NCBI RefSeq assembly: GCF_042477335.2
Contig: NC_091256.1
Location: 35,742,001-35,806,000, forward strand
Reading direction: 5' to 3'
From: Ovis canadensis
Taxonomy: Eukaryota; Chordata; Mammalia; Artiodactyla; Bovidae
DNA: 64,000 bases
Shown here: one piece after another, positions 11,143 to 22,960 of the stretch
Position numbering within the stretch: the stretch's first letter is position 1
How the letters are laid out: every line of letters begins with the position of its first letter
Position numbers and translations under genes: made by a program
Notes under the pieces: model-generated
Told to the model about the DNA's origin: nothing
The model's database searches: none
The model's input: only the letters and a program-made list of their open reading frames with translations

Positions 11143-11406
11143 AGGCAATGACTCCCCACTCCAGTACTCTTGCCTGGAAAATCCCATGAACGGAGGAGCC
11201 TGGTAGGCTGCAGTCTATGGGGTTGCTAAGAGTCAGACACAACTGAGCAACTTCATTTTTACTTTTCACTTTCACGCACTGGAGAAGGAAATGGCAGCCC
11301 ACTCCAGTGTTCTTGCCTGGAGAATCCCAGGGATAGGGGAGCCTGGTGGGCTGCCGTCTGTGGGGTTGCACAGAGTTGGATATGACTGAAGTGACTTAGC
11401 AGCAGC
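11139..11406 (+). mobile_element. BOV-A2 SINE (dimer)
   Basis: Two BovA monomers in tandem, 'gagaaggcaatg...gactgagcaactt' then 'ggagaaggaaatgg...cttagcagcagca', joined by the TTTCACTTTCA-type linker. Essentially complete. Confidence 0.97.
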
Positions 11407-11560
11407 ATTATATATATATATGCCTTCTTTATCCATTTATCCAGTAATGTACATTTAGGTTGCTTCAGTGTCTAGGCTATTGTAAATAGGTACTGTTATG
11501 AACATTGGGGTTCATGTATCTTTTCAAATAAGAGTTTTTTTCTGGATATACTCTGAGGAC

Positions 11561-11984
11561 TGGGGTTTTGTTTTGTTTATAAATTATTTCTTTGTACTTT
11601 TGATTATGAGACTGGGAAAGGTACATTTGGGCAGAGAGGGGCAAGGACTGGTCAAGCCGAAGAAATGTTGCCAATTCCAAACATTTTTGTTTTCATGAGA
11701 TAAACAGACTAGAACAGAATTTGGCCACAGAAAGGAGTTGTTGAAATCTTTGCAGCCAAAAATGAGGTAGCACTGAAGCTCAGTCTGGCTGTCCCCAGCA
11801 GATGCTGGGCCCACACTCATGGGGTGGGAGGGAAGCAGTCACGCCGCTGGTCTTGCTGCATCTCTGTGAGGGGCAACTCTGACCCAGACAAAAGCTGATT
11901 GTTTTTATGCCAGACAAGGGGGCATCAAGTATGAGAGAATCTGGTAGCAGCCTTTGGGGAAGCTTAGTGAGTTCAAATGCATGC
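11561..11984. other. Unassigned stretch
   Basis: No recognisable repeat. Short frames on both strands lack coding features. Confidence 0.4.
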
Positions 11985-12657
11985 CCAATCCAGTCGCTCA
12001 GTCTTTTCCAACTCTTTGCGACTCCATGGACTGCAGCACGCCAGGCTTCCCTGTCCATTACCGGCTCCCAAAGCTTGCTCAAACTCATGTCCATCAAGTC
12101 AATGATGCCATCCAACCATCTCATCCTCTGTCGGCCCCTTCTCCTCCCACCTTCAGTCTTTCTCAGCATCAGGGTCTTTTCCAACGAGTCAGTTCTTTGC
12201 ATCAGGTGGCCAAAGTACTGGAGCTTCAGCTTCAGTATCAGTCCTTCCAATGAATATTTAGGACTGATTTCCTTTAGGATTGACTGGATCTCCTTACAGT
12301 CCAAAGGACTCTCAAGAGTCTTCACACCACAGTTCAAAAGCATCAACTCTTCGGCACTCAGCTTTCTTCATGATCCAACTCTCACATCCATGCATGACTA
12401 CTGGAAAAACCATGGCTTTGACTAGACCGACCTTTGTCAGCAAAGTAATATCTCTGCTTTTTAACATTCTGTCTAGGTTTGTCATAGCCTTTCTTCCAAG
12501 GAGCAAGCATCTTTTAATTTCATGACTGCAGTCACCATCTGCAGTGATTTTGGAGCCCAAGAAGAGAAAGTCTCTCACTGTTTCCATTGTTTCCCCATCT
12601 ATTTTCCACGAAGTAATGGGCCCAGATGCCTTAGTTTTCTGAATGTTGAGTTTTAAT
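11985..12657 (-). mobile_element. BovB LINE 3' fragment
   Basis: Antisense copy from the 3' end ('cagtcgctcagtc') to 'ctgaatgttgagttttaa'. The reading frames 12312-12830 and 11780-12346 (minus) are its protein remnant, split by a frameshift and truncated upstream of the YADD region. Confidence 0.95.
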
Positions 12658-12805
12658 ACATGCCCAGAGACACTATACTCAAACCTTGGAGAACCCCAAA
12701 GATGAGTTTCTCTGATCCCATAGTATGAGGAACAGATTATGCCTCCTTCTCTCATGATGATGCAGAGCTTTTCCCTTGTGTTTTTGAGCTGCTGTGATCT
12801 CCATC

Positions 12806-13246
12806 TGTGATGGTTAATTTCAAGTGTCAACTTGACTTGGCCATAGTGCCCAGATAGATGATCAAACAGTATTCTGGCTATTTCTGTGAAGGTCTTTCAT
12901 TGGGTGGGACCAATGTTTAAATCAGTGAATTTTGAGTCAAGCAGATTGCCTTCCATAATATGGGTGGGCCTCATCCAACCAGTTAAAGATCTCAATAGAA
13001 CCAAGACTAATCTCCCCCTCTGCCTACAAGAGAAAGAATTCTGCCAGCAGATGGCCTTTGGACTTAAAATACAACATTGGTTCATCTTAGGTATCCAGAG
13101 TGACAGCTCATTCTGCAGATTTTGGACTTGCCAGCCTCTATGACCAGAAAAGCTGTTTCCTTAAAACAACCTCCCCCCTTCCCTGCTTCACACACACAAA
13201 CATACATCCTAGTGGTTCTATTTCTATGAAAACCCTGACGAATACA
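12806..13246 (+). mobile_element. ERVL-type (MLT2-like) solo LTR
   Basis: It starts 'TGATGGTTAATTTCAAGTGTC', contains 'gtgggcctcatccaaccagtt' at about 12964-12984 and ends 'ccctgacgaatacA'. This is the order of an ancient endogenous-retrovirus LTR of the MLT2 group. No internal viral genes are present. The subfamily comes from memory of the consensus and could be a relative. Confidence 0.75.
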
Positions 13247-14123
13247 CTGATACAACCTTCTTCGTTTTTGGAGACAGAGCAGAGCAAGACCTGGGAAATA
13301 AGCATTCTACTGAGTGTTAACACAGCTCCATTCCTTTCCTGCACTACAGAAGACACACTAAATTGAGTGTACCTCATCTTTGAATGCCTTCATTTCCAAG
13401 AGTGTAAAACTACTCTGAAACGGTAATGACTACACAGTAAATAAATCTAGGATAGAAAAAAAAAATTTGAAAATCTAAGCTATGATTATTAATGAAGGAA
13501 AACAAATCCCCCTGCCCTCCCCCACTATAATTTATTAGGAGAAAGCAGAAAAAAGCAGTAAGGCTTCTAGTTTTAGAAATCTAAAGCAATCTAGAGATTG
13601 GAAATACAAAAATAAACCTGAGATAAGTTTCTAAGCCTCTGATTTGTGTCCATTTAGCCTGAAGGAAGAAAGCTGAATATTTTTGCTTTCCCCCACAAAT
13701 GCATATTTAATCTTTATCTAAACATCCTGAATTTTGAGCCCATCAGGAGCTTCCACAGTCAATGAAGATTGCTTTCCCAGTGTTCTATCATGTATTAAGA
13801 AAGCTGTTTTAAATCCCAGAATTAATGGTGACATCTTGTTGCAGTTATTTATTCCTTGTTTTGCTTTCCCAAGTTAATCGACCTACAGTTGAATTATTAC
13901 AAGATCTCAGCATAAGGGCCTAAGGAGTGGATTTGGCAAAATGAAGAGGTCACAGTTCACAAAACCACATGGGACATAAAAATGTACTGTATTTTTGCAG
14001 CTGCCTAATGTTTTTGGTTTTCCTGGCTCTTTATCAGGAATGTGTGAAGCGCTTGACTGTGAATATACAGCCCTCTGCTGCATCCTCCTTGGCTTCTAGC
14101 AGACTGGAAGCTCCTGCCTGCTC
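13247..14123. other. Unassigned stretch
   Basis: AT-rich, mostly unique. No splice-bounded frame or repeat could be supported. Confidence 0.4.
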
Positions 14124-14131
14124 TCTAGACC

Positions 14132-14287
14132 AAAGCTTCTCCAGCTTCAAGTACACACAGATTCCCCAGGGTATCTTGTTAAACTGCTGATTCTGACTCA
14201 TGGGGTCAGGGGTGAGACTGGAGCCTCTGCATTCCCTCACACTTTCCAGAAACTTTGATGTAGCTGGTCCACAGACCATGCTTTATA
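14132..14287. mobile_element. MER5A-like hAT MITE with perfect 8-bp target duplication
   Basis: The terminal blocks 'aagcttctccagcttcaagt' and 'ggtccacagaccatgcttt' and the interior 'attctgactcatggggtcag' match MER5A. The duplication TCTAGACC is present unaltered at 14124-14131 and 14288-14295, the 8-bp length expected of hAT elements. Confidence 0.88.
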
Positions 14288-14296
14288 TCTAGACCC

Positions 14297-14632
14297 ACAC
14301 TGTCTAATATGATAGCCACTAGCCACACATGGCTATTTGAGCACTTGAACTGTGGCTAGAATGAATAAATGCCTATTGTCCTTATAAAATGCATGCTTAG
14401 ACTTTGAAGATTCAATAGGAGATATAGACAAAATACCTCATGAATAATTTCCTCTTAAGAACATCTTGAAATAACATTTTAGAAATACAGGATTAAACAA
14501 AACATACTATTAAGCTACTTCCACCTGTTCCTTGTTACATTTTTAAAATGGAGTTACTAGATAATTTAAAGTTACATCCATCGTTTGCACATGTGGCTAG
14601 CATGACATTTCCGTTGGATAATGCTGTTCCAG
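14297..14632. mobile_element. hAT-Charlie-type MITE beside MER5A
   Basis: It begins 'cactgtctaatatgatagcc' with 'actagccacacatggctatt' and ends '...tccgttggataatgctgttc'. Inverted 'TAGCCACA' blocks sit at the ends around an AT-rich centre. It is the same family as 6060-6358. Confidence 0.7.
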
Positions 14633-14984
14633 GTCAACAGAGCTGGCCCTAGAGGCATTTGTAAGGGAGTGAGTTTCCGATTCCTTTGATCACTCTTTGT
14701 CAGACACTGAATTCATCTCCTTAACTCCTTAGAACTTTTTCCTGTAGTGTTGTCTCTCACCCCCTGCCCACCCATTCTAAAGTCAATCCCAACACTGCTT
14801 GGCCATCTTGGGTCCTGTCTCTTAGACTGTATACTCTCTAGCAAGGCCAAGCCAAAAATGACACAGAAACCCTCCCCCAAATTCATAAATGGGACTCTCC
14901 TTTGTCCCGAAAGTCTGTGACACATGCATACATGTCTGTGACACATAGCATTCATAAAAGACCATGTCTCTTGACAAAAAGGGC
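14633..14984. other. Unassigned stretch
   Basis: Nothing recognised. Confidence 0.4.
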
Positions 14985-15056
14985 ATGGGCTTTGGAATCA
15001 AGAGACCCAGGAGTTTAACTTGATCAATTTATTACTTAACTTATAGTCTACCCCGC
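14985..15056 (+). mobile_element. MIR fragment
   Basis: 'gggcatgggctttggaatca' followed by 'gacccaggagtt' is the MIR 5' tRNA-derived portion. Confidence 0.55.
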
Positions 15057-15069
15057 GCCTCTCTTTTAG

Positions 15070-15265
15070 ATGCTGCTGCTGCTGCTAAGTCGCTTCAGTT
15101 GTGTCCGACTCTGTGCGACCCCATAGACGGCAGCCCACCAGGCTCCCCTGTCCCTGGGATTCTCTAGGCAAGAATACTGCAGTGGGTTGCCATTTCCTTC
15201 TCCAATGCGTGAAAATGAAAAGTGAAAGTGAAAAGTGAAAGTGAAACTGCTCAGTCGTGTCTGAC
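15070..15265 (-). mobile_element. BOV-A2 SINE, partial, antisense
   Basis: (TGC)n then 'taagtcgcttcag', one complete BovA monomer, and a duplicated 'gtgaaaagtgaaagtg' linker into the start of the second monomer. Confidence 0.93.
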
Positions 15266-15420
15266 TACCAATGGACACTACTGCTAGGGATCCATGAATG
15301 AACAGAGTTAGCATATTCTCTGTCCTAAAGAGTTTACAGTTTAGAAGAGAAAATAGACATTGTCAGAAAGTACATGAAGAAGCAGATTACAAAATACCAT
15401 CCCAACTTCTCTCTTTTTTT

Positions 15421-15585
15421 TCCTCTGTGACTATTCATTTCCCTTTCTGAGCCTCAGTTTAATTTTTGGAATAGGAATAATAATGCTTTCTGAGGCTCTG
15501 TAAGGATTATAAACAATGACTATATTTGTATAGCTAGCATAATATCTGGCACAGAATAAGTGTTCAATGAACAGTTGCTAGCTAG
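15421..15585 (+). mobile_element. MIR 3' half
   Basis: 'tctgagcctcagttta', 'ggaataggaataataatgc', then 'tctggcacagaataagtgttcaatgaac' gives the MIR core and 3' order. Confidence 0.75.
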
Positions 15586-15774
15586 CTAAATAAAGATGAG
15601 CAAGGCTGATCATATTTATTTGTTTGCTTATTTGTATGCTGCCTGTTTCTATGTTAAGCAAAACAGCTCTGGTAAAGCATCATTTCTATCTGAGGTCTAT
15701 GAAGGTGTTTCTGGAGAGAGAAGCATTTGAATCATCACAGTCAAGAAGACACCCTCACCAATGTGCATGTTGCT

Positions 15775-16430
15775 GAGTCACAACTTTCTGGGACCCCCAT
15801 GGACTGCAGCATGCCAGGCTTCCCTGTCCTTCACTATCTCCTGGAGTCTGCTCAAACTCATGTCCATAGAGTTGATGATGCTATCCAATCATCTCATCCT
15901 CTGTAACCCCTTCTCCTCCTGCCCTCAATCTTCCCCAGGATCAGGGTCTATTCCAACGAGTCAGCTCTTCGCATCAGGTGCCCAAAGTACTGGGGCTTCG
16001 GCATCAGTCCTTCCAATGAGTATTCAGGATTTATTTCCTTTAGAATTAACTGGGTTTGATCTCCTTTCTATTTAAGGGACTCTCAAAAGTCTTCTCCAAC
16101 ACCACAGATCAAAAGCATCAATTCTTCAGCGCTCAGCCTTCTTTATGGTCCAATTCTCACATCCATACCTGACTATTGGTAAAACCATAGCTTTGACTAT
16201 ACGGACCTTGGTCAACAAAGTGACGTCTCTGCTTTTTAATAGGTTTGTCATAGCTTCTTCCAAGGAACAAGCGTCTTTTAACTTTATGGCTGCAGTCACA
16301 GTCCACAATGATTCTGGAGCCCAAGAAAATAAAGTCTGTCATTTTTTCCCCATCTGTTTGCCGTGAAGCTTTTAAAGACTAAGGTCATGGCATCCAGCCC
16401 CATCACTTCATAGCAAATAGATGGGGATCA
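15775..16430 (-). mobile_element. BovB LINE 3' fragment with inverted 5' tip
   Basis: The main body (15775 to about 16368) is antisense BovB from its 3' end up to 'ccccatctgtttgccgtgaag'. At about 16374-16430 the sequence flips to the sense strand ('aaggtcatggcatccagccc...cttcatagcaaatagatgggg'), which covers and partly overlaps the next upstream part of the element. This is the structure left by twin priming during insertion. Confidence 0.85.
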
Positions 16431-16524
16431 AAAAGGTGCACGGGCATGAGCCAATCCCTGGACAGCCCAAAGAGAACAAAAAGGTAAAAGAGGGAAAATT
16501 CTCTCCCTCTTTCCTACCCTTGGA

Positions 16525-16812
16525 CATAGGAGTTCCTGATTCTCTGGCCTTTAGACTCTGGGACTTATGCCTTAGAACTTTACCCTTGAACCAGGAGTTG
16601 CACCATCAGCTCCCCTGGTCTATAGGCCTTTGGACTCAGACTGAATTACTGGTTGTCCGGGTTTTTCAGTTTGCAGACTGGGGCGGTGGTGGCGGTGGGG
16701 ATGGCTTTGGCACCTCCATGACTATATGAGCCAACTCAAATAACAAATCTCCTCTTATATGCTTCTATACACATCTTATTGGTTCTGTTTTTCTGTGGAA
16801 CCCTAACACTGT
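16525..16812 (+). mobile_element. ERVL-type LTR, 3' portion
   Basis: Blocks such as 'tggcctttagactctgggac', 'gactatatgagccaact' and the end 'cttattggttctgtttttct...aaccctaacactg' follow the 3' half of MLT2-like LTRs. The 5' half is missing. Non-coding. Confidence 0.65.
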
Positions 16813-17108
16813 CTCATTCCACTAAGTGTTTGCAGTAGCTGGTTAGGTCATTGTCACATTACAGATGGTAGAGTAACTTTGGCTTCCGATGTCATTCCAA
16901 CTTATTGAGTACATTTCCCCAAACCATTCTTTGCACATAAGAACTAGCCAATAAATAGCCATTGGAATCAAACTACTCCTGAAATAGACAGTGCAAGTGT
17001 CCTCATACAAAGCTCCTCATTTGCAGAAAAAACCAGTAGCCAGAGTGGAAGCAACTTACCCAGCAATACACTTTCAATAGCAGTTCTAGAAAAGAATATG
17101 CTGGTCCT

Positions 17109-17176
17109 TGATGTATGGCAGAAACCAATAAATATTACAAAGCAATTATCCTCTAATTAAAAATAATTTTTTTAAA
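17109..17176 (+). mobile_element. Severely 5'-truncated ruminant L1 3' end
   Basis: About 68 bp, 'tgatgtatggcagaaaccaat...caattatcctctaattaaaa', the extreme L1 3' terminus. An 18-bp target duplication at 17091-17108 and 17177-17194 differs at three positions, all transitions. Confidence 0.85.
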
Positions 17177-17194
17177 AAAGAATACACTGATCCT

Positions 17195-17849
17195 ATTTGC
17201 TAGGCACTTGTGGGGAAAGAAAGAATTTGTGGAAAAGCAGTCAGAGGAATGAGGGAAGATCAGGAGAAAGAGGAGCTTAGAAAGGACTTTCAAAAAAAGA
17301 GGATAACAGTGTGTCTGGCGCTGTAGGGAATTTTAGTAGGTTGAGGTCAGAGAAGACACTTGGGCATGACAACTAGGAGCGAGTGGCAGAGACATAGGGA
17401 AGAAGAAGGCAGGTGACAATGGAGGTGACAGTGTCAAGGACTCCACCTTCAAGAAGTGCTATGATTAAGGAAAGGGATGAGATAAAAGGCTAGATGGAGG
17501 AAGCAGAAGTACCAGGGAACTCTGTTTCAGAAAGCAGGGGTTGGGTGTTTTGGCGGCTGAGCTGAGTTGCTGCTTGAAGGTACAAGAGAGGAAGAGAGCA
17601 GTTGTCAGCAAGAAGCCCTGGAGGCAGGACGATAGAGGAATGGGCCAGCAGGATGGGGACAGTCGTTATCCCGGGGATCCTTTCCTCCAGAAATGAAAAG
17701 GAAATGTGAGTAAACTTTCCATTAAGCATTGAGGGCAGAGAAGAACTGTTTAAGAAGTGAAGCAGGAGGCAGGACAAAGAAGGGGGTGAGGAGGGGATAA
17801 TATGCTGGCATTTTACCTGTGTGTCCAGCCCAGACTTTTCTGACCCAGG
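17195..17849. other. Unassigned purine-rich stretch
   Basis: Long A/G-rich sequence that could be decayed antisense L2, though I cannot place it firmly. No gene. Confidence 0.4.
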
Positions 17850-17940
17850 CTTTTCAAAGTGTGGTCCATGGACCAGCGTAGGACCACAGGCTGCTTGTTG
17901 TTGGTCTCAATTCAGAGAAGCAGCTTATGTCAGATGCAAA
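17850..17940. mobile_element. MER5-like fragment
   Basis: 'cttttcaaagtgtggtccatggaccagc' resembles the MER5 end. The remainder is lost next to an A-run at 17940-17949. Confidence 0.45.
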
Positions 17941-18099
17941 AAAAAAAAATTACTAAGCATGCTATTCCGTGCAGCTGAAATTTTTCCGTCTTTGAAAGTA
18001 GCAGAGTATTCATTGACTTTCTGGCTGGGTTCCCTTGCTCATCTTGGTGTACAGAGCAGATAGTTTTGGGTAACATCTCCTACTGACAGTTTTGCCTTA

Positions 18100-18745
18100 A
18101 TATCCCATAGACCTCTCACCATCACCTCACCTCCTAAACCAACTTTTGCTCCTTGACTGTCTTCTGCAGGGAGCTGGTACCTCCATTTACCAGGTCTCCA
18201 AGACAGAAACATGGGGGAGGGCAGTTTATCCTAGAACTCCAGCACCCTCCTTGATCAGTCATTCACCAGACTCCTCAATACTCTTGTTACTTAGCTCTCA
18301 GATCCACCCTCTTCTCTCCAATCTCAGGTTTGCCATCTAGTCCAGACTACCAAGACTGGGCTTGGATATTACCACAAACCTTGGGCAAGCCACCCCTCAA
18401 CACTGCTACCCCAATGAGCTGTCCACACCCAAATCTAAACACCTCACTTCCTGGGCTAATCCATCAACGGTCCCTCCTCATCTACAGAAACACCCTGGAA
18501 TGGTCCTAGACCCCACCTCCCAAGCTGGGCATTTTGAAATACTGGCATCTGCCCTTTATCTGACCTCTGAGTATTCAAACACACTGCTCCCTTCAAGTGT
18601 GATTTTTGGTTCTGGGTCTTGTCACCGCAATGCCTTACCCTAGAAATAGAATCTTTGCCACACCAACACCCAGCGCAGTGTCTGGGAAAGCGTCGGCTCC
18701 CAGAGCTTGTTTGTTGAATGAATAAATGAAGTCAAGGCAGAAAGG
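18100..18745 (+). mobile_element. L2 LINE 3' region, diverged
   Basis: Loose L2-like pyrimidine-rich text, then a clear terminus 'agtgtctgggaaagcg...cttgtttgttgaatgaataaatgaag' (about 18675-18730). The upstream limit is uncertain. Confidence 0.5.
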
Positions 18746-19723
18746 GACAACGTTGTTGGCCTCATGCTGAGCAAAGGTGGTGAAAGTCGGGTCATGAAAT
18801 GCCGCGTGGCCATGGTCAAAGTGGGCTCCGAGCCTGGACTCCACAGAACTTTGGCCACAGAAATGGCAGGGTAGGAAAGCGGGAAGTCACGTGAACCATG
18901 GCTAACGTGCTTCCACTGGTGGCGACTTCTCTGTCTGCATCTGATCCATTCGCCACAGCTCTCCTGCATCACAACAGCAGCACCCGTGGCTGAGACCACC
19001 TTGCAAAATGGGAGTCCTACCACCCGCACACTTTGTGTCTTCTCTTCATGTCTGTCTGTCTCTGGTTCCTCTCTCTTCCAACCCAAATATCACTACACTC
19101 CAAGCCCTGCCCCGCCCCCAGCAATTCCACTACTATTTTGGCCTCTGCCCTTGACTTTGACCCTATTTACTTACGATGTCATTTTTCACATTCCTTTAAG
19201 ATGTGACGGCAGAATCTGGCCCCAGATTCCAACATAAGCAATAGATGCTAAGGCAGATCCAATTCTAACATTCTACCCTAGTCTTTAGGACCCCATTTGT
19301 TATTATTGTCACTTTACGCCAAAGAATATCAGGTAGGACAGGGAACGGAGTTTGGGAGTGGGGTGGGGGTGGAGGAAAATGAGCACAACCGTTCAGAGCC
19401 AAATAATAGATTATGGCTGGAAACTCCCGTCTTGATTTGCCTGGAGGGCCACAGTTATATTTGGCTGGCCCCTGATTGACATAATTATTATTGCCAGAAA
19501 GTAATTTTAGAAAGAACTTAAAAGGAGGACATGGGTGATTAAAGTTCTAATAATAACATTTCTAAAAAGTCTGGGTTAATGAATCTAACACTCAGGTAAA
19601 AGAAAAGAGGCTTCAGGTGTTCAGGGATTAGTGCCTGGAACTGAGTTTGGAAAAAAATATTCTGTGGGGAAGTCAAGTAGGGCAGAGACAGATCACATGC
19701 CCCTAAGAAATCTTGGGGAAATA
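18746..19723. other. Unassigned stretch
   Basis: A 148-codon minus frame ends in the L2 tail and is not convincing. A G-rich run lies near 19352-19375. Nothing else recognised. Confidence 0.4.
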
Positions 19724-19770
19724 AAGAGAGAGAGAGAGAGAGATGCAGTTCTTTTTTTCTTTCTTTCTTT
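19724..19770. repeat. (GA)n and (CTTT)n low-complexity pair
   Basis: An AG run of about 20 bp followed shortly by a TTTC-type run. Confidence 0.85.
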
Positions 19771-21209
19771 TAACGAGGAACGCTCCTCTAAAATTTTTGC
19801 AAGTAGAGTTACACAAGGTGGATAAAAAGCAACAAAGCCGCTTGGTTCATTCACTGAGCATCTCTTACGTGTAAGATACTGTACTAGTTCTTTGGAAGAT
19901 TCCCATGGGTTAGAGCAGGGCTGATCTAAGGGCAGGCTTAGTCACTCTGGCTGTTTATAACCAACATCTGCTTTGATTAGGCCAGGGTCCAACCTGATTG
20001 GCTGACACCCTGCCAGTTGTTCAATATTTGCATGTCACCCTTGGATATAAGGCAAACGTTCTGTCCTAAAATAAATTACAGTTTAGAGGATGAGATGGGC
20101 CCACAAATAATAGTGCAATGCTATGTCGTAAGAATTGAATTTCACATTGTCCTTTACAAAGTGTTTTCACTTTCTCTCTCTATCACATCTGAACTTAACA
20201 ACAGTTCCATAGTGGGCGTTCCTAGTCTCATGTTGCAGATAAGAGAGCATAAAGTTCAAGAGGCAGTGATGTTTTCACATTTCATAGAGCAAGAATCCTC
20301 TTCTGATTGGACTCTGTCTAAATTTCCCACAATGCCCATTGCCTTGCAAACCATCGTTTATTTCATGAATTGATTCTTGACTTCTAAATACAGATTTTCA
20401 TACCTGAGTAACTGATGGAGATCAATCTTGTAGCTCTGTCATTCTGATAGAAAGTTATAAAAGCCTCATTCTGAGAAAGGAGCCATCAGGAAGCTGAGAT
20501 GAACTACATAGGGGAAGCAAGGCATCTCCTTCATGCCCTCTGCTAGGTAGTTCTGTATAAAACAGACACATGCAGATCAAGATAAAAGAAGCAAGGACAA
20601 GCAGAGAGTGGACCGCAGAGAGAATGAAAACAAAGACGCAAAGGAACAAACAGAAGCTTTAAAGGTGGAGAGTACTCAGTCATCCGGAGTCAGAACTTTA
20701 TTCCTAAACCAGCCACAGCCTATCAGGTAACACAGAATAACAGTGCTTGTTCTTCACACTAGCCCTGAGGAAAATAGGTTAAACCTAGTGAAAGTAGTGT
20801 TGATAGCTGCAGAAATATACTTGGGATTTATCTGGGAATTCACTCGTGCAAAGCACCTCATTCTCCCAAGAGCCGCCTACACATGCAACTACTCTTAAAG
20901 ACCCTCTAGTCTTGATCTACATGATCACAACTTGTCCCTTAGGCCACAGAGAGGAATACAAAATCTCTCCGGAGTGAGTGATGCCCACAGTCAGTATCAT
21001 CATCTGTGCAATCCTCCTGATACAGAAGGATGCCTAGATCCAGGCTCTCAGAGCTGGGATCCTCTGGCTGATGTGTGTCTTTTCTTCTTCTGTACTTGGT
21101 AGGCATCTTAGCCCCACTACATTCATGCAAATCCCCTAGTGATTTTCTTCATGGAACCTTGCAGAAATGCTACGTCAGGATGGGAAGGGAACTTAGGAAT
21201 TGTTGAACG
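19771..21209. other. Unassigned stretch
   Basis: About 1.4 kb with no confident repeat or coding signal. Confidence 0.4.
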
Positions 21210-21300
21210 TACTCTCTCTTTTACTAGGAAAGAAGCCTGGGGTTTACAAAGGTGAAATGATTTGTTCAAGGTCACAAGAGAGGTTAGTTACACAATTAAT
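21210..21300 (-). mobile_element. Possible MIR fragment, antisense
   Basis: 'gtgaaatgatttgttcaaggtcacaag' matches the MIR 'CTTGGGCAAGTCACTT' block read from the other strand. Short and diverged. Confidence 0.45.
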
Positions 21301-22019
21301 ATTAGAGACTCTAATTTTTGGTCCTTGCCATAGGCATTTGTTCATTTAAATGTTTGGAATAGCTTTACTATCACACGCCTTACAAAACTAGTAATTTCAA
21401 CTGGTATCATAGCATCAGTCACAGAAATTAGGCCACCTTATTAGTACCTGCTCACTGGGACATCCTGACCTGTCTGAGGCGAATTTTGGAAAAGTTGATC
21501 ATAAATACAATTTTGATTATTTAGATTCCATTTTGCACATAATGAGAGTTTTCTCTAGTATGTATTTGAAAGTGTTTCAGAGTAAACTCTTTCTGTGAAG
21601 CAAAGAAGTTTGCAACAATAATTATTTGTTGCCTGATTCTTTTTTTTTTTTTTTTTCATAAAAAATAAAAATTTCATGGAAATTGCCAGTCTTGAATTCC
21701 CCTGGGCCAGAACTAGAGTCTTCCCTCCAGCTCAACTCCAGGACACCTGGGACAGAGTCCCTGGCCCTTTGGCCAGGTTGCCCCACTAGCTGGGAGGCCC
21801 AAAGAAAAGGGATCATTGGCCTTGACCGGGGGCACAACCCCCCCAGATAGTCATAAGCTAAAGAAGCTGCACCATCCCAGTCAAAACTTGTCATGGAGCC
21901 CAGTTCAACAGAAGAAACACGTTTCCTCCATCAGCAGCCAATTCTTTGCAGAACTTGTAAGAGTTTCCAGCACCCCCTGCAGCCTCCCACCAGACCCCCG
22001 TCCTGGGTGATTCATTCTT
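21301..22019. other. Unassigned stretch
   Basis: Contains an 18-base T run near 21640-21657. No gene recognised. Confidence 0.4.
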
Positions 22020-22255
22020 CTGACAGCTCTAACTGTTTGTGTCTTCAGGCCTGGCATACTCTTCTCACTGTCATCATCCAGCGAATTTTGGTCACTTTGC
22101 TACAAGAGTGGCATCAATTAAATCTCCGCAGAGCAGAGGCATTGATCAATTCTGTTCACTCATGAACACCCCGTCCTGAGACTCGGGCTGGGGACACAGG
22201 AGGTGCACAACAAGTATTTGATGACTAAATAGATGCATTGATTTTCCAAAAGGAA
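22020..22255 (+). mobile_element. Possible L2 fragment
   Basis: 'ggcctggcatactcttctcac' and the end 'acacaggaggtgcacaacaagtatttgatgac' follow L2 order. Weak match. Confidence 0.4.
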
Positions 22256-22719
22256 GTTGTTGGCCCTGACTCGCTTCTGTCATAGCATAGCACCTTCCTA
22301 GATGCCCCTCCTGCCTGAGGCTGCTTTCCTGTTGCCCTGACACCTAAGATGGCCTGGCTTTCACATCTTTTTCCTGGATCTACTTCCTGTGTTCCGTACC
22401 AGCTCCTGAGACCATCTGGCAGGTTTCTTTGGAGGGTTTTCTTTTTCCTGCTGCGAGCCATCCACTCAGGCCCATCCTAACAGATGAGGGCACTCTCTTC
22501 ATCCCTTATCTCGGGGAGAACACCTCCATCCAAAGCTGAGTCCAAATGCCACTTCCACCGTGGATGGCAGGTCCCCTGGCCCCATTCCGCCCTCCAAGGA
22601 ACAGAGGAGCTGCCCTCTCTATGAGCAGGTACAGCTTGGTTTCCCATGACCCCTGTTACCTTGAACACGCATCCATCCTTGTGCCAAGGTCATCCAGAGG
22701 TTACAGGTTTTATCACCGT
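22256..22719. other. Unassigned stretch
   Basis: Moderately GC-rich, no recognised repeat or exon. Confidence 0.4.
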
Positions 22720-22960
22720 CACTTGGAGGCAGGATGGCATAATAGTTAAGAATATGGTGTTGGCAGTTGAGCAACACGAGGTCAAGTCTGGCAAACTTTA
22801 CTTCCTCCAGTCAATTTGCTTCATTTCGCTACCCCTCAGTTTTCGTATTGGTAAAATCTGGAAAATACCAGGACTTAGCTCATAGGGTAGAAGTGAAACT
22901 TAAATGTGAAAAGTTACTCAACGTATGGTACATATTATACATGCTCACTAAATGTTTATG
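22720..22960 (+). mobile_element. MIR SINE
   Basis: 'ggcataatagttaagaatatgg', 'cctcagttttcgtattggtaaaatctgg', 'acatgctcactaaatgttta' give the full MIR order with point divergence. Confidence 0.75.

Larger units (their letters stand above)
10620..11560 (-). mobile_element. L1 3' end, antisense, interrupted by BOV-A2
   Basis: Minus-strand L1 3' region. Its landmarks read 'gtgttagttcaagtgcat', 'ctatgctatacagtagatcc', 'ttccacatataagtgaaatc' and, after the insertion, 'tttatccatttatcc' and 'gaacattggggttcatgtatc'. The BOV-A2 at 11139-11406 sits in a TA run in the middle. Confidence 0.9.

Noticed and set aside
18640..19086. 148-codon minus-strand frame
   Set aside because: Its end lies in an L2 terminus and it has no recognisable domain.
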